From Metaphire vulgaris (Eukaryota > Annelida > Clitellata > Crassiclitellata > Megascolecidae): a stretch of 64,000 nt of DNA. Positions 9,961 to 21,714 of this stretch are shown piece by piece; the first letter of the stretch is position 1, and every line of letters begins with the position of its first letter. The notes beneath the pieces are model-generated. The model was given only the letters and a program-made list of their open reading frames with translations, had not been told where the DNA came from and ran no database searches. The stretch is taken from NCBI GenBank assembly GCA_018105865.1, contig CM030852.1, forward strand, positions 13,616,945-13,680,944, in the 5' to 3' direction. A program made the position numbers and the translations under genes.

Positions 9961-10848
9961 CGACAAAGACAGACAGACAGACAGACAGTAATACATCCTA
10001 ATGCATTGCAATTTCGTAAACTATGACTTACTTTCTGACCCAGCCGAACCTACCATAGACCCAACCTAACCCAACCGACATACATACATACATACATACA
10101 TACATACATACATACAGACAGACAGACAGAGGAGGAGACCGAACAATAATCCTAATAATACAAATATCATACTGATAATATCATAACATCATAATATTAT
10201 AACAACTGGATATTAGGGGTGTAGTAGTACTTTTGGTTTTTATTAATTATTATCCTACCGCAAAACAGTTATTGTAGTTCTATTGCTAGGAACTTGCTAA
10301 TAAACAGCCAACAATAAAGATATAATGTAAAAGTAAGAACTTCATAAAATAACTAATATTTTAGTCGCTTGGCGACACCCAGTACGGTGGGCAATATTAG
10401 AGGCTGGACCAGCCATGTATGAAAATGGGTCCATTTTAAAAAACCCAATCCAACCCATCATGATTCAGACCCAACCCAACCCACTTCCGGTATTCTACTT
10501 GTTCTCCTCCTCCTCCTCCTCCTCCTCTTCCAGCTCCTCATCTTCCTACGTCTTCCACTTCCTCTTCTTCTCTTCCACCTCTCCTTTTCCTCCTCTTCCT
10601 TCCATCTGGATAGTGCACCTACTTTGCCAGTCCAGCCGTTCAGATGTCTTCCATGCTGTTTCCTTGAGCGTCTTATAACCTCTGCTGTTGACGTTAATCC
10701 ATCATCAGGTCTTATCACCTTTCTGTCTGTCTGTCTGTCTGTCTATCTATACATCTATCTGTCTGTCTCTGTCTGTGTGTCTCTCGATGTGTGCCTGTCT
10801 GTGTGTCTGTGTGTGTGTGTCTGTCTGTCTCTCTGTCTCTGTCTGTCG
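9960..10848. repeat. Cluster of simple repeats
   Basis: AGAC at 9962-9989, CATA then CAGA at 10078-10130, TCC at about 10500-10527, and a long CTGT/CTCT/TG block at 10721-10848. The frames through them are repeat artefacts. No gene is seen between 9960 and 10950. Confidence 0.9.
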
Positions 10849-11084
10849 TCCTCTAATGACCCTTCTAACGCAGTTGTCGTAAGCCACCCAGGGGCGCTCT
10901 TTTAAGGGTACACGCCACAGCGCAGCGTCATGGGGTTCCCGATCGACGAGTGGTTGACCTTACAGAACTAAAGGTCACCGCCCCCTTCCCCCTCCCCCCC
11001 ACCACCTCCCTCCCACTCGACAGAGGGAAGAAGAGGTCGTCGGAGCCAGGCAGGGTGGATAATCGCTTCCGACAAAGGGAATTA

Positions 11085-11175
11085 TGGCGATGGTGGAGCG
11101 GAGAGAGGACTGGATGGGGGTGGGGTGGTGGGGGGTGGGGTGGGGGTGGGGGGGTGGGGGGTGGGGGGGGGTTAG
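11085..11175 (+). repeat. G-rich tract, potential G-quadruplex
   Basis: Many G runs of four to nine separated by single T residues lie on the plus strand between about 11105 and 11170. Such a tract can fold as a G-quadruplex. A purine (GGA) block at 11221-11335 and GA runs at 11443-11509 and 11620-11658 follow, giving about 600 bp of strand-asymmetric purine sequence. Confidence 0.8.
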
Positions 11176-11441
11176 ACTGCCGGCGACAAGGGTGACATTC
11201 TCGGAATTACGTCCGTGTATTGGAAGAGACGGACGCGGAGGAAGTGGAGGAGAAGGAAGAGGAGGAAGATGATGAGGAAGAGGAGGAAGAGGAAAGGAGG
11301 AGGAGGAGGAGGAGAGGAGGAGGGGGAGGAGACGCAAGTACAGACACAAGATGCGTTGTAATTGGAAACGACGAAAATGGCAACATGGCGACCGCGTCTA
11401 AAGATCGTCGCGAGAGTAGATTGTCGTCAAATGGACGGACG

Positions 11442-11509
<68 letters not shown>

Positions 11510-11615
11510 GCGGGAGAGAAGGAAGGGAAGGAATGGAAGAGAGAGGCGGAAAGAGTGAAACGAAGAGAGAGACAGGGAAATACAGAGAAAGGAAGAGATA
11601 CGTGGAAAGAGTGAA

Positions 11616-11662
<47 letters not shown>

Positions 11663-11861
11663 AAAGAAAGACAGAGAAAATGAGAAAAGGAGAAAGAGAT
11701 TCAGGATGGAGCGACTATTTACTCTATAGGAGTGGGGCCGGGGATTGAACCCGAGGCATCCCCGGGAGGGAGCGGGAATACAGAAAGGAAGGGGCGGGAA
11801 GGGAGGGGTAAAGCGCTGGTTCCGTAGGGTTGTTCTTCGGAAAATGCGACTTCGAACGAAC

Positions 11862-11970
11862 GCTTAACCGGGGATCCCAGATATATCCGTCCATTTTGCA
11901 TTGAGTTACAGTTAAATACACGGTTAAGGGGTTAAATTAACCCCTTAACCGTGTATTTAACTGTAACTCA
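11862..11970. mobile_element. Two TTAA MITE copies joined tail to tail (palindrome)
   Basis: A copy lacking its first bases (11862-11935) abuts an inverted partial copy (11937-11970). The two shared halves, 11902-11935 and 11937-11970, are perfect 34-nt reverse complements separated by one A. The junction is at a TTAA. Confidence 0.85.
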
Positions 11971-12145
11971 TCAAATTAGCGCATCAAATTTACGCACTCT
12001 GTCGTTTCGACCCCTTTGCGAACTGAACGCGAATTCAACTACAGTCAAACCTCGCTAACAAGTGTTCTATGGTGTTATCTCGACTTTAGTTAAAGCACAC
12101 AGAATAACAAATAATGTCATCATCGTCATCTCGTAATCTTGTTCC

Positions 12146-12340
12146 CAGTGACGGCTCCAGGATTTAGCAAGTGGGGAGGCGGGGTGTTGGGTGGCAACTT
12201 CTAAGCATGGTGGTCAACCATTTGTTGATTGGTATGTAGTAGTAAGTATAGGGTCCCAACAGGGGAGCTACTGGGGGGACACCAGGCATTCAAAAGAGGA
12301 GGGGCGCGGGCCCCCGAGCCCCTATGAGGAGCCATCACTG
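12146..12340. mobile_element. hAT-like MITE (CAGTGRCGGCTCC family)
   Basis: Ends CAGTGACGGCTCCAGG and GGAGCCATCACTG, with a perfect 8-bp target duplication CTTGTTCC at 12138-12145 and 12341-12348. The interior matches the 19517, 45043 and 59392 copies (GGCAACTTCTAA, AGTATAGGG, CCAACAGGGG). Confidence 0.9.
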
Positions 12341-12573
12341 CTTGTTCCATCAAGTCGACGTCGATTGCTGGTGATACCATGGATGAGTTTCCTCCATTGA
12401 TCTTTTACTCTTTGTCATTTTATTCAGTTCATCCAATGTCAAGTGTGTTGATTCATAGATTCCACCTTTCCACCTCGTACATGGTCTTCCTCTTCTTCTT
12501 CTTCCGTCCATTTTTCCTAGCGCAGTCTCATCTTCTATGGTGTCATTGGTTCTCAATAAAAATAATGCACAAA

Positions 12574-12617
<44 letters not shown>

Positions 12618-12884
12618 AATAATATATTCGAACCTACTTCGATGAAAACCTAAACTTTATGTTCACACGGTTCCAGGATTTCTTGGTGGGGGATGAAATG
12701 AATTCATAGGAAGTTGGTGGAGGGGGTGAAAAGGGAGGGAACAAATTTTAAAAATGGAAAAGTCTGACCCAACCCAATCCAACTCAACCCATGTCTTGTC
12801 TACAAGATCGTATGACATTATATACCATTGACTGTACAGCGCTTTTGGTTTTGGCTTATGGCTGGTACTGCGCTTCATAAAGTG

Positions 12885-13075
<191 letters not shown>

Positions 13076-13293
13076 ATAATAATACAGTGATAATAATAAT
13101 AGGTTGAATTAATAACCCAACCCATGGCCATCTCTGGGCAATATTACGCTGTTTATAATGGATTCCTTTACAGTACTAGGCGAACAGAAGAACAGTCTTA
13201 TATCTAGCAATGGCAAAGACAAGGAACAATGAAGTGAAATCAGTAGCGACAAATGTCAGAAAATCACTCGGGAAAGTGCCTAAATTTTGGATT

Positions 13294-13591
13294 CAATGCC
13301 GGTTCCACGTGGGGGATGAGTGGGGATGCATCCCCGCCGGACTTTTAATCCTAGTAAAATTACGGGGAAAACTGCGAATGACCTTTTTTGCTTGTCTATC
13401 TATTTTTATCGTGAAAGTGTAGTAAAATTAGAGGGAAATTGTAAAATTATCGGAGGAAATTGCCTTTTTGTCAGCTTCTTTTTTCGGCAGTTTATTGATT
13501 TTTTTCTTCACTTTTCACTCCCCCCGCCCACCAACTTCCGATAAATTCATTTCGTCGCCACCCCCACCAATAAATCCTGGAACCGCCACTG
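13294..13591. mobile_element. hAT-like MITE (GGTTCC family)
   Basis: Left end CAATGCCGGTTCCACG (two changes from consensus) and right end CCTGGAACCGCCACTG. Flanks TTTGGATT (13286-13293) and CTTGGATT (13592-13599) match at 7 of 8. The interior carries an inverted GACAAGCAAAAAAGGTCA motif at 13379-13397. Confidence 0.8.
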
Positions 13592-14319
13592 CTTGGATTC
13601 ATATTTAATCCGATTTAATTTTATTTTTGTTGCGTTTAATTAGAGATTAATCTGTTTTAGGGGGCTGCGCAATCTTATGCGTAATTCCCTAAAAATCATT
13701 CATAAGGAATAAAACGGTATTGCTACCCCAAAAAAGGCGAGCTGTCTAAACTCTAAAGGATCTAGGAACTAATAACGAATGAATTATTATCGTCTTTATA
13801 TTCTTTGAAACGTTTTATAATTAATTTGGTAGAAATGTAATGATTTATTAGCATCTCACTACAGTAGGCCTATATCAAAGGATAGTTGCTTCGTTTGCAT
13901 ATCATTTAATTAGGTTCTATCGCTTACCCTTGCTTGCCTTTGTTTCTGCGATGTGCAGCGAATTTCTTAAACCGTAGCAAGTTACGTCAAAAATTCTGAT
14001 CAATACACTTTTCTCAATTACCTAAATACGAGATCGCAAATGTTGTGTTGGATATGATATAAAGTAAATATAAAATACACATAAAAGAGAATATATGATA
14101 TAAAACGAGATACTGTCCGCACAATGCTTAATCTGGCGGAAGTAGTTAAAGTAGAGCAGACGCTGGCAATTTTAGAAACCTAGAAGACGTCTTGTTTAAA
14201 TTTCAGGAGATACGAGGAGTTTCAAACCGATGCAGACGAATTGAATGATCGTGAAAATGCTGAAATGTAACCAGATCAGTGTTTTATTCAGACTTGTTAG
14301 GGGAGATGTCCCCAAAAAA

Positions 14320-14535
14320 CACAAAAACTTCCTCCAAAATCTCAGCACTGACATTTTTACATTGACCTGTGTCTCTTCCCGATGCTAATAAATTATCGTT
14401 CGCAAGGAAACTTAAAACTTATTTCTTCGAGACATATCGTATTCGTGTAAAGCGCTCTAGCCTTTGACTTTTCGTTCATGTTTTTGCGCTATATAAATTG
14501 ACTTTTTAACCTAACCTAACCTAACCTTCACCTCC
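14320..14535 (+). mobile_element. LINE 3' end with (CTAAC)n tail
   Basis: The plus frame reads DANKLSFARKLKTYFFETYR, typical of the extreme C-terminus of CR1/L2-type ORF2. A tail hairpin with GCGCTATATAAATTG follows, then CCTAA repeats at about 14512-14530. Strongly 5'-truncated. The stretches 13600-14320 and 14535-15030 hold nothing I can name. Confidence 0.65.
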
Positions 14536-15030
14536 AGTCAAGTCAATTTCTACCCCCTCCCCCAAAGGTCTGGAGTCTGAATAATACACTTAAATTTTTT
14601 AATAGAACTGCTAAGGACTGCCAAGCTCTTATACTTTCCAGCCTATAGCTTTTGTCAAATAATACTTTTCAATAATGTATTCAAATCGTATCCAAACTAT
14701 ACAAAATCTCGTGAGTAGCAGCCAAACAAGCAAGTATTTACCAAAAGCATCTTTGAAAAAAGAGAAACCCAATGAAGTCCATAAATAGTAGTAGATGTTG
14801 TAGGAAACTTCTATAGCGCCTTTGTTGTAGTACATCAGCACCAGTCGATGGTCGCTTCGGTAAGAAACCGTAGTCGTGATCTTGTCCGTGGTTGTTAAAT
14901 CCAGAGATCAGGCCATACTCCCCTGCTTCCGGCTAAGGAGGATATACAGGATACGAAGATAAATGCAGTAGACTAGTGTTAAATCCAGGAGATTGACTGA
15001 AAATCCAGTAGCATCCGCATGTCTTTTTAC

Positions 15031-15208
15031 CAGTGTTTTATCCAGACACCAGGCCTCTTTGTGTGTGTGGGGTGGGGGAGGAATTGATTTGGCTGGAGCG
15101 GAAGAGACACAGTTTAATGTAAAAAATTTGTGTAATTCCGAAATTTTGTGTGGACATTTTGAGGGCATTTTAGTGGGGTATCCTCTGACAGGCCTGGATA
15201 AAACACTG
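15031..15208. mobile_element. Small TIR element (CAGTGTTTTATCC), hAT-like
   Basis: Inverted ends CAGTGTTTTATCCAGAC and CTGGATAAAACACTG, flanked by a direct repeat TCTTTTTAC at 15022-15030 and 15209-15217 (9 bp, so one base may be chance). Confidence 0.85.
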
Positions 15209-15299
15209 TCTTTTTACGCCGGTCTTAGCTATCGCATAGACATCAGCATCATTCGGTCACTTCAAGCAAGATGACGACTACTTCCTTATAGCCCACCTT

Positions 15300-15600
15300 C
15301 CCTCAGTCGACGCAACCACTACCCTTGCAATCAATACGAAATCTTTGACCGTCGTCGTCGTCGCCGAGTCTAGCACCGAGCAGATCAGCAGCGTGAATGC
15401 CCGTTTGATTGACAGGTGTCGGCGTGCCAGAGGCAGCAGGTGCTCGCCCATTTGTTCCGATGACGTTAATCTGGCATTAACACTGCGCAGCAGACCAAAT
15501 TACCAGCGCCCATTCGTTGCCATGGTGCGCCGACGCGGCGTTTCTAAGGTAAAGGCCTCCCGGCAGGTGGGCATTGTCAACGCCGACAATTAGAGGGGCA
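15300..15600 (+). promoter_or_regulatory. GC-rich island with PBX/MEIS-type site, possible enhancer
   Basis: A repeat-free, GC-rich block in an AT-rich setting. It contains TGATTGACAG (15406-15415), the known PBX-PREP/MEIS decamer, overlapping an E-box CAGGTG (15413-15418), plus TGACGT and TAATC motifs within 80 bp. An open frame crosses it (15345-15593) but has no recognisable domain. Regulatory function is inference. Confidence 0.3.
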
Positions 15601-15671
15601 GTGACAGCTGTTGGCAGCTTTGAACTTGCTAGAATTTCAGGAGTTTGGAAGTTTCACTTTTTGGTCGAGGA

Positions 15672-15833
15672 CAGGGGCGTAGCGATGGGGGGGGGTATAT
15701 CAGTATACTGTACATGCCTCCAAAAAATCAGGCCACCCCAAAATTTATTAATATATTTTTATTTTCAAATTTTTTAAAGATTTATACCCCAAATCATATT
15801 GTACCCCAGATCAAACTCCTGGCTACGCCCCTG
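15672..15833. mobile_element. hAT-like MITE (CAGGGGCGTAGC family)
   Basis: Ends CAGGGGCGTAGCGATGG and TGGCTACGCCCCTG, with a perfect 8-bp duplication GTCGAGGA at 15664-15671 and 15834-15841. Confidence 0.9.
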
Positions 15834-16264
15834 GTCGAGGACAGTCCAAAATAATATCCGTAATAGGAATTTGATAATAATTGTCCTTTAAATAGAAAAT
15901 TTGGTTTTGGAGTTATCCAAGTAATGTAATGTAATTGTAACGTAATGTAATGTAGCATTGGTATAGCTCACAGCGGCGGTTCCACGTTGGAGATGACTGA
16001 GGATGCATTCCCCACCGACCCACCAAAAATGCGTCTTCAATGGAAGATGATCGTCTAAACGGATTAGCCTTGATGTATATCCACAAAGACATGGACATAT
16101 CCATAAACAATGCATCGACAGATTCGCTTCCAGCAATAGAAAATTCGATTTTGCACTATGACTTTGTACAACCAGACTAAAATGGCTTTTATACATAGTC
16201 AACTCTGAGCATCATATTTTATAAATCAAATCTACAGATTTCTTTTAAACCGTTTACATATAAT

Positions 16265-16680
16265 TTCTTTTTTGGGCAATTTTTGATCCCTCCCCCTTGT
16301 CATCAACTGTCAAACTTTCAGTGACTCCTTATCATTATGTCAAAAAATGTTGACCCTCCCAAGATCAGTGATGGGCCCTCTTAAAAAGTTTAGAAGGTTA
16401 TTAATTTTGCGGCGATGAGACCTTTTCCTCCCGTTTTTGCTCATCAAGTGTAAAAATGCGTCGATGATGACCGTTTTTGCTTGTCAGGCTTTTTCCGTTG
16501 CAAAAAATAATAATATTCCATGAAATTTCATATTTTTTGATTATTTGTTAAAAAATAAAATTGTTGACGTCAACTTCTCTTGACCCCTCCTCTGCTGGCA
16601 GCTGTCAAACTTGTTCTAAACCCTTCCCCTCTATTTTGTTAACGCAATTAATGAACAGCCCCAAATCTATCCTCTCTCCA
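16265..16680. repeat. Dispersed repeat, copy 1 (second copy at 26165)
   Basis: About 415 bp matching 26165-26820 apart from a LINE inserted in the latter. Shared landmarks: GTCAACAACTGTCAAACTTTC-like ends, TTTTGCGGCGATGA, TTTTTGCTTGTCAGGC and TTCCATGAAATTTC. It carries the inverted GACAAGCAAAAA motif at 16465-16487. The type is not determined. 15840-16260 and 16690-17250 show nothing recognisable. Confidence 0.65.
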
Positions 16681-17249
16681 TTCTTCTTAATGTTTTCAAT
16701 TAAGTAATATTGAATCCGTTTTTCATAGCTTAAATTATGGCTTAGCAAAAAGCCATATGCTTATTTGATTGTTGTCTGTTATCTATTAAAGCCGAAACGC
16801 AAAGATGCAGAAATAATATGGAACAATAGGTCAAAATATGAAGTGTACGTCATAAAATTGAACTCAGAGTCGACTTTTTTGTCCTCGTTTGTTTCGCGTA
16901 TTAATCGGTGGCAGTGACGCCACAATACAAAGTTGAAAATGATTTTGAAAATGTACAACGATCTCTGTTATTTTATACTTTAAACATCTGAAATTAAATA
17001 ATTTCAACTATTCGCTTAGTTCTTTTTCAAGAAAAAAAACTGTGCATAGGATATTATTACATTGAGTAAAGAATTTCTAATTTTCATCAAGTAAAGTATA
17101 ATACATCGAAATTCGAGCTCAGTCATTGCTTGGGAATAAACTTGTGATAGAAATAACTCAACTTTGTCATTGCAGAATATAGCAGTTTTGATGATATTGG
17201 TAAGCCAAATTGTTTATATTTTCAGAAAAATAATATGCTATTAATTAAG

Positions 17250-17329
17250 TTAACCCTTAACTGGGGATCCCTGATATATCTGTCCATTTTACATTGAGTT
17301 ACAGTTAAATACACGGTTAATGGGGTTAA
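17250..17329. mobile_element. TTAA-flanked MITE, copy 5
   Basis: Same element as at 3550, bounded by TTAA. The left end has lost one C and the right end has gained a T. Confidence 0.8.
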
Positions 17330-17352
17330 TATATTCGCTCTCTCATTATCTC

Positions 17353-17620
17353 CAGTGGCGGTTCCACGTGGGGGATGAGTGGAGACGCATCCCCCTCCGG
17401 ACTTTCAGAGTTACTTTTTTGCTTGTGAAAACCTATTTTGGGGTAAAAGTCTAGTAAAACTAACTGAGATGACGTTTTTTGCTGGTCAACCTATTTTTTG
17501 GTAAAAGTGTAGTAAAATTAGAGATCATCTATTGATTTTTGCCTTCTTTTTCATCCCCCCGCACCAACTTTCTATGAATTCATTCATCACCCACACCAAG
17601 AAATCCTGGAACCGCCACTG
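17353..17620. mobile_element. hAT-like MITE (GGTTCC family), complete ends
   Basis: Ends CAGTGGCGGTTCCACG and CCTGGAACCGCCACTG. Flanks ATTATCTC and ATTATATT agree at 6 of 8. The interior includes GACGTTTTTTGCTGGTCAA, a diverged copy of the shared internal motif. Confidence 0.8.
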
Positions 17621-18587
17621 ATTATATTATCTCTGCAATTGTCTCATATGTATATGCATAGGCGGATTTTATTAAAGGCTAGGGTAGGCTCATGTTCCAA
17701 ACTAATCCCACCAAAACAAAAAAATGTTTTTTCCATCAACACCAGGTTTGTCGCGTGCTGGACAGTGATTTTGCTCTGTCTACTCAGCGTAGAAAGAGAA
17801 GAAACTGAGAAAACTGACTTTGAGCATATCATAGGCGAATTTGCTTCGGCAAAATCAAGAAATGCGCATTAGTTGTAAGCTTTTGTCAATAAAATATCTT
17901 ATTTCGTTAATCAGCGTGTTAATTAACTTGTTGCGTAAATTTAGTGGCCTCCTGTCATGGGCGCCAAGTATCCCAAACACGTCCATGATTTTAAGCATAT
18001 TTCGCGGCTGCCGAAATATCAGATATAATTATATGTAATATCATGCGTCTTTCTAGCAACGAAAAGTTGACTATGGTGTTCTTATTTTACTATATATTCT
18101 ATTCTCTATTATTAAGTCATGAGAAATTTCAATAATTCCACGTTTATATATTCTTCGTGCTTCTTATCCATTCTCTCAACCTTAAAAATTGTGTATATCA
18201 GTCACACTTAGGCTATATTTTCTCAGTCTTTTCAATGTAATTGTAACTATTTGACTGTACACATTGGCTTCAATTATTGTAATTGTTCTTTTGGAAATAA
18301 TAAACCTCAATCAATCGATCAATTGAATTGTCAAAAGATCAGGGTTTTTTTATGAAAAAAGGTTTGGAAACTCATTCTTTTTTACTTTTCAAGAAAAACT
18401 GGTATGGGAACGCCGTACCTGTACGCTCCCAAACGCATTATTACGTATCCATAATTACATGTACAATCTGGCAATAAGTTGTGGGAACGCCGTTCCCTTG
18501 TGTTCCCACTGAAAAACGCCCTGCAAAAAAGATATAAATTAAGCTTAACATGGATCTGCTGACAAGCATGTTCTTTGTCTGTGTTAG

Positions 18588-18999
18588 AGGAAATCCAGTT
18601 AAATTGAAAGCTACAAATCGGAAAACTCCCACCGCAGTCAGTCTAGGAACCGAAGATTCTCTTACGAAAATGCTAAATTTTAAATCCAGGCCATCGTCGA
18701 AGAAGAGCGCTAAGAAAAAATGGAAGAAGAAGTCGAGTTCGAAACGACGCTCAACCGCCGAAGGATCGGATTACAGTACCCTGCTCTACCTGGCTGCGGT
18801 GGTTTTCGTCGTTGGAGTCATGTTCTACTTCGGGTTTCGACTGATGGCCGTACTTCTGTTGCTGATCCTCGTAGTAGCTGGATTCGCCTACATGTATCCC
18901 GATGAATTTGCGCTCTGGAGCAGCGACCTCCAGGCGCAGTTCGGCGCAAAAGAAGAGGAACCGTATCACCCGCTCGGCGATCTTTTCGGCAATTTGTAA
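18588..18999 (+). CDS. Last exon of a membrane protein with two adjacent hydrophobic helices
   Basis: The open frame from 18550 includes an acceptor (tttgtctgtgttag, 18587), so the coding exon probably starts at 18588 in phase 2; an ATG at 18550 or the internal ATG at 18670 are alternatives. The protein has a very basic serine/lysine-rich stretch (SKKSAKKKWKKKSSSKRR). Two hydrophobic segments follow (LLYLAAVVFVVGVMFYFGF and LMAVLLLLILVVAGFAYMY) joined by one arginine, then an acidic tail ending DLFGNL. The layout suggests a hairpin or two-pass membrane protein, cytosolic at the basic end. Codon use is GC-rich like a real gene. Family not recognised, and no upstream exon was found. Confidence 0.6.
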
Positions 19000-19086
19000 T
19001 CAACGGAAGAAGGAGAGAGAAAGAAGGGCAGCGCCTATCGAACAAATGCCTGGTCCAGAGATGGGAATTGAATGCCATTGCGGGCG

Positions 19087-19088
<2 letters not shown>

Positions 19089-19153
<65 letters not shown>
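19089..19153. repeat. (TA)n microsatellite
   Basis: A pure run of about 32 TA units 90 bp after the membrane-protein stop. Confidence 0.95.
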
Positions 19154-19155
<2 letters not shown>

Positions 19156-19516
19156 AATTTGCATCGTGGTACTTTTTTGGCTGGAAACTTCGAATTTTAT
19201 TTAGAGCACGTTAGAATAATTTCAAGCAGATGAGTTTCTTTTAAGTGGCATTATCTAATGTTCTATTCTTCACTATTTGTGCTGGAAATCAGATGCCAAA
19301 AACAGCAGCGTCTCTGCTTTACTACTGAAATAGATGCTCGTAATGAGCATGATTTTTGTATTTTACTAGTTTCAATTTTCAATAATAATATCCTGGACGA
19401 ATCTTCAATTCTGTCGCCAAATATTGTAACGACTCGAAGAAATCAGTTTTTCCAAAGAAAAGATTGGAATCAAATGTCATCTTAGAACCCGATTTATTGC
19501 ATAAGACTCAAAGTGC

Positions 19517-19694
19517 CAGTGGCGGCTCTAGGATTTGGCAAGTGGGGGGCGTTTTGGTGGCAACTTCTAATCATGGGAGGGGCAACCATTTGTTATGTAT
19601 GTAGCATTAAGTATAGGGTTCCAACAGGGGGCCACTGGGGGCCAGGCACTCAATAGGGGCACGGGTCCCCGGGCCCCCTGTGGAGCCGCCACTG
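19517..19694. mobile_element. hAT-like MITE (CAGTGRCGGCTCC family)
   Basis: Ends CAGTGGCGGCTCTAGG and GGAGCCGCCACTG. Flanks CAAAGTGC and CTAAGTGC match at 7 of 8. The interior is the same as at 12146 and 45043. Confidence 0.88.
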
Positions 19695-20159
19695 CTAAGT
19701 GCGAAACTAAGAAGCTAATAACTACAGATTATCGGTCGATAATTAATTCGGCATCACTCTGTATTATGGCGTATTCGGCGCATCTCCATTAAATTAATAC
19801 TCAGACCTGTTGTATCGAATTTTTAGCAGGGTGGGGGCATTTTTTCAGGCGCGTAGCTAAAAAATCATCGTATGTCATCAAAAACCTGACAAGCAAAAAA
19901 AGGACATCAGCATTTCTTTATCGTGTCTTCAAAAATCTTGATAAACAGAAAAACTGCCTTATCAGTGCATCCCTAGTTTTTTTCAGAGGGTGCATCTGCA
20001 TCTCTGCACCATCACTTCCTACCGGCCTGCTATTAATGAAGAAAAGAATTGGGCAGGCAGTTAATAATGGCATACTGAAACCGAAGACTATTGACTATTT
20101 TGGTTCTGACGATTCCATTTAATATACATTATGAATACATGCGCCATAAAATTGTTTCT

Positions 20160-20447
20160 GAAATTCATAGGAAGTTGGTGGGGGAATGAAAAGAGAAGGA
20201 AAAATCAATAAACTTTGTCGAAGAAGGGTGACAAAAGAGAATTCCACCCCCCCCTAATTTAACTTTTACCGAAATATAGGTTGACAAGCAAAAAACCTCG
20301 TCCGCAGTGTTTTCCCCGTAGTTTTACTAGACTTTTACCAAAAAATAGGTTTCAAGGGCGGAAAATAGTCCTGGATTCTGGTGGGGCATCCCCACTCATC
20401 CCCCACCCCCACATGGAACCGCCACTGTTTGTATAGTGCCCAGAGTG
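20160..20447. mobile_element. hAT-like MITE (GGTTCC family), left end lost
   Basis: The interior matches 6458 and 17353 in the reverse sense and the right end is CATGGAACCGCCACTG. A second partial right end (TGGAACCGCCACTG) follows at about 20447-20460. It carries TTGACAAGCAAAAAACC at 20281. Confidence 0.7.
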
Positions 20448-20467
20448 GAACCGCCACTGTTTAATAT

Positions 20468-20705
20468 AGTTGAGATACTTTGAACGTAAACCACCTTAAT
20501 AGTGCCACAAAGTAGGAGTCATCATAGACTGCATTTGGATAAAAATTCATAAATTGAAACGTGAGATACTTTGAACGTTTTAAACCACATTTATATAGCG
20601 CCACACAGTAGGAGTCATCATATACTGCATTTGGATAAAAAATTCGAATGAAATTGAAACGTAGATACTTTGAACGTTTTAAACCACATTTATATAGCGC
20701 CACAC
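20468..20705. repeat. Tandem repeat, unit about 95 bp, about 2.6 copies
   Basis: Units begin GAGATACTTTGAACG and contain CAGTAGGAGTCATCAT and TGCATTTGGATAAAAA. Each also contains CACATTTATATAGCGCCACA, a LINE-tail-like motif, suggesting a tandemly duplicated retrotransposon tail. Confidence 0.8.
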
Positions 20706-21058
20706 TGTTTTTTAAACCGCGTACAAAAGCGACAATTTTGTCGCAGTCGCACACGCTTTTTTTATAGCGTAACGCGATCGAAGTCGTCGTATTACAGTAG
20801 GATAAAATTGAAAACTCAATTAGATCCCCATGAACTGTTTAGACCACGTGTGAACCGTTTGTAAGAGATTGATGTGTATTAAATACTATCAACGGACTGG
20901 CGAATAATGTTTTGATGCAGGCGCACACGACTGAAACCCAGCAGCGTTGCGGTCTGAGCTCTAGTCCGCTTTTGAATTTAGATCAAAGATCAGGCGTGCG
21001 TTAGATTGTGTTTATTGATGGGGTGTCTAATGGCTGCGGACAGAATACATATAACTAC

Positions 21059-21270
21059 CATGGGCGCCCGCAAATTGGGGCAAGAGGGGGCACTTGCCCC
21101 TCTGGAAAATGCAAATACCAATATTTCACATTGAAATTTGAAAACCTTGCTAAAATACTAACCGTGACCATTGTGTTAAATGTGTTTTCCCCGTATTCGA
21201 AAAATTTATATGAAGCAACTGTGACCATTGTGTTTTGCCCGTCATGGAAACATTTCTGTGGGCGTCCATG
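21059..21270. mobile_element. Probable TIR element (ATGGGCGCCCGCA)
   Basis: Approximate inverted ends CATGGGCGCCCGCA and TGTGGGCGTCCATG enclose a GGGGCAAGAGGGGGCACTTG-type start common in dispersed elements. No clear target duplication. 21280-21710 is AT-rich and featureless. Confidence 0.45.
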
Positions 21271-21714
21271 ATGACTAACCCCAGAAGGAAACTGTTACTT
21301 TCCGTTGACGGTATTTGAATATTGATGAAAGGGACCCCATTGTCGACACACAAAAGAATTCAACTGAAATCCCGAACGAAATAAATATATAAATAATATA
21401 TAAATAATATATAAATAACACTGGTCTACATTTTTTAAAAAAATTTCTGCTGACCTAGGTATTTTTGCTGATTTTACCCAATTGAGAGGTGCTGATTCCA
21501 GATATGGAGTCAAAAATTATGCAATACGTCAGATTTTTTCGCAAATGAGGAATGTGTGATTATAGGTGTTAAAATCAAACATAAGGGAAAATAGAAATTT
21601 GAAGAACCGATAACACGTAATATTTTTTATTCAGCCAAAAAATCAGTCTGTCTTCTAACCAAGAGAGCAATAAGAGCAATAGCTAGTTGCTTAAATTTAA
21701 GTTTTGAGAAAGGA

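Noticed and set aside
9451..10026. GC-rich ORFs with an alanine run (minus) or a Lys/Arg-rich frame (plus)
   Set aside because: Composition explains the open frames, with no splice pairing or domain. Kept only as a low-confidence GC-rich segment.
14512..14530. CCTAAC repeats as an interstitial telomere
   Set aside because: The unit is not TTAGGG, is very short, and directly follows a LINE tail hairpin, so it is the LINE's terminal repeat.
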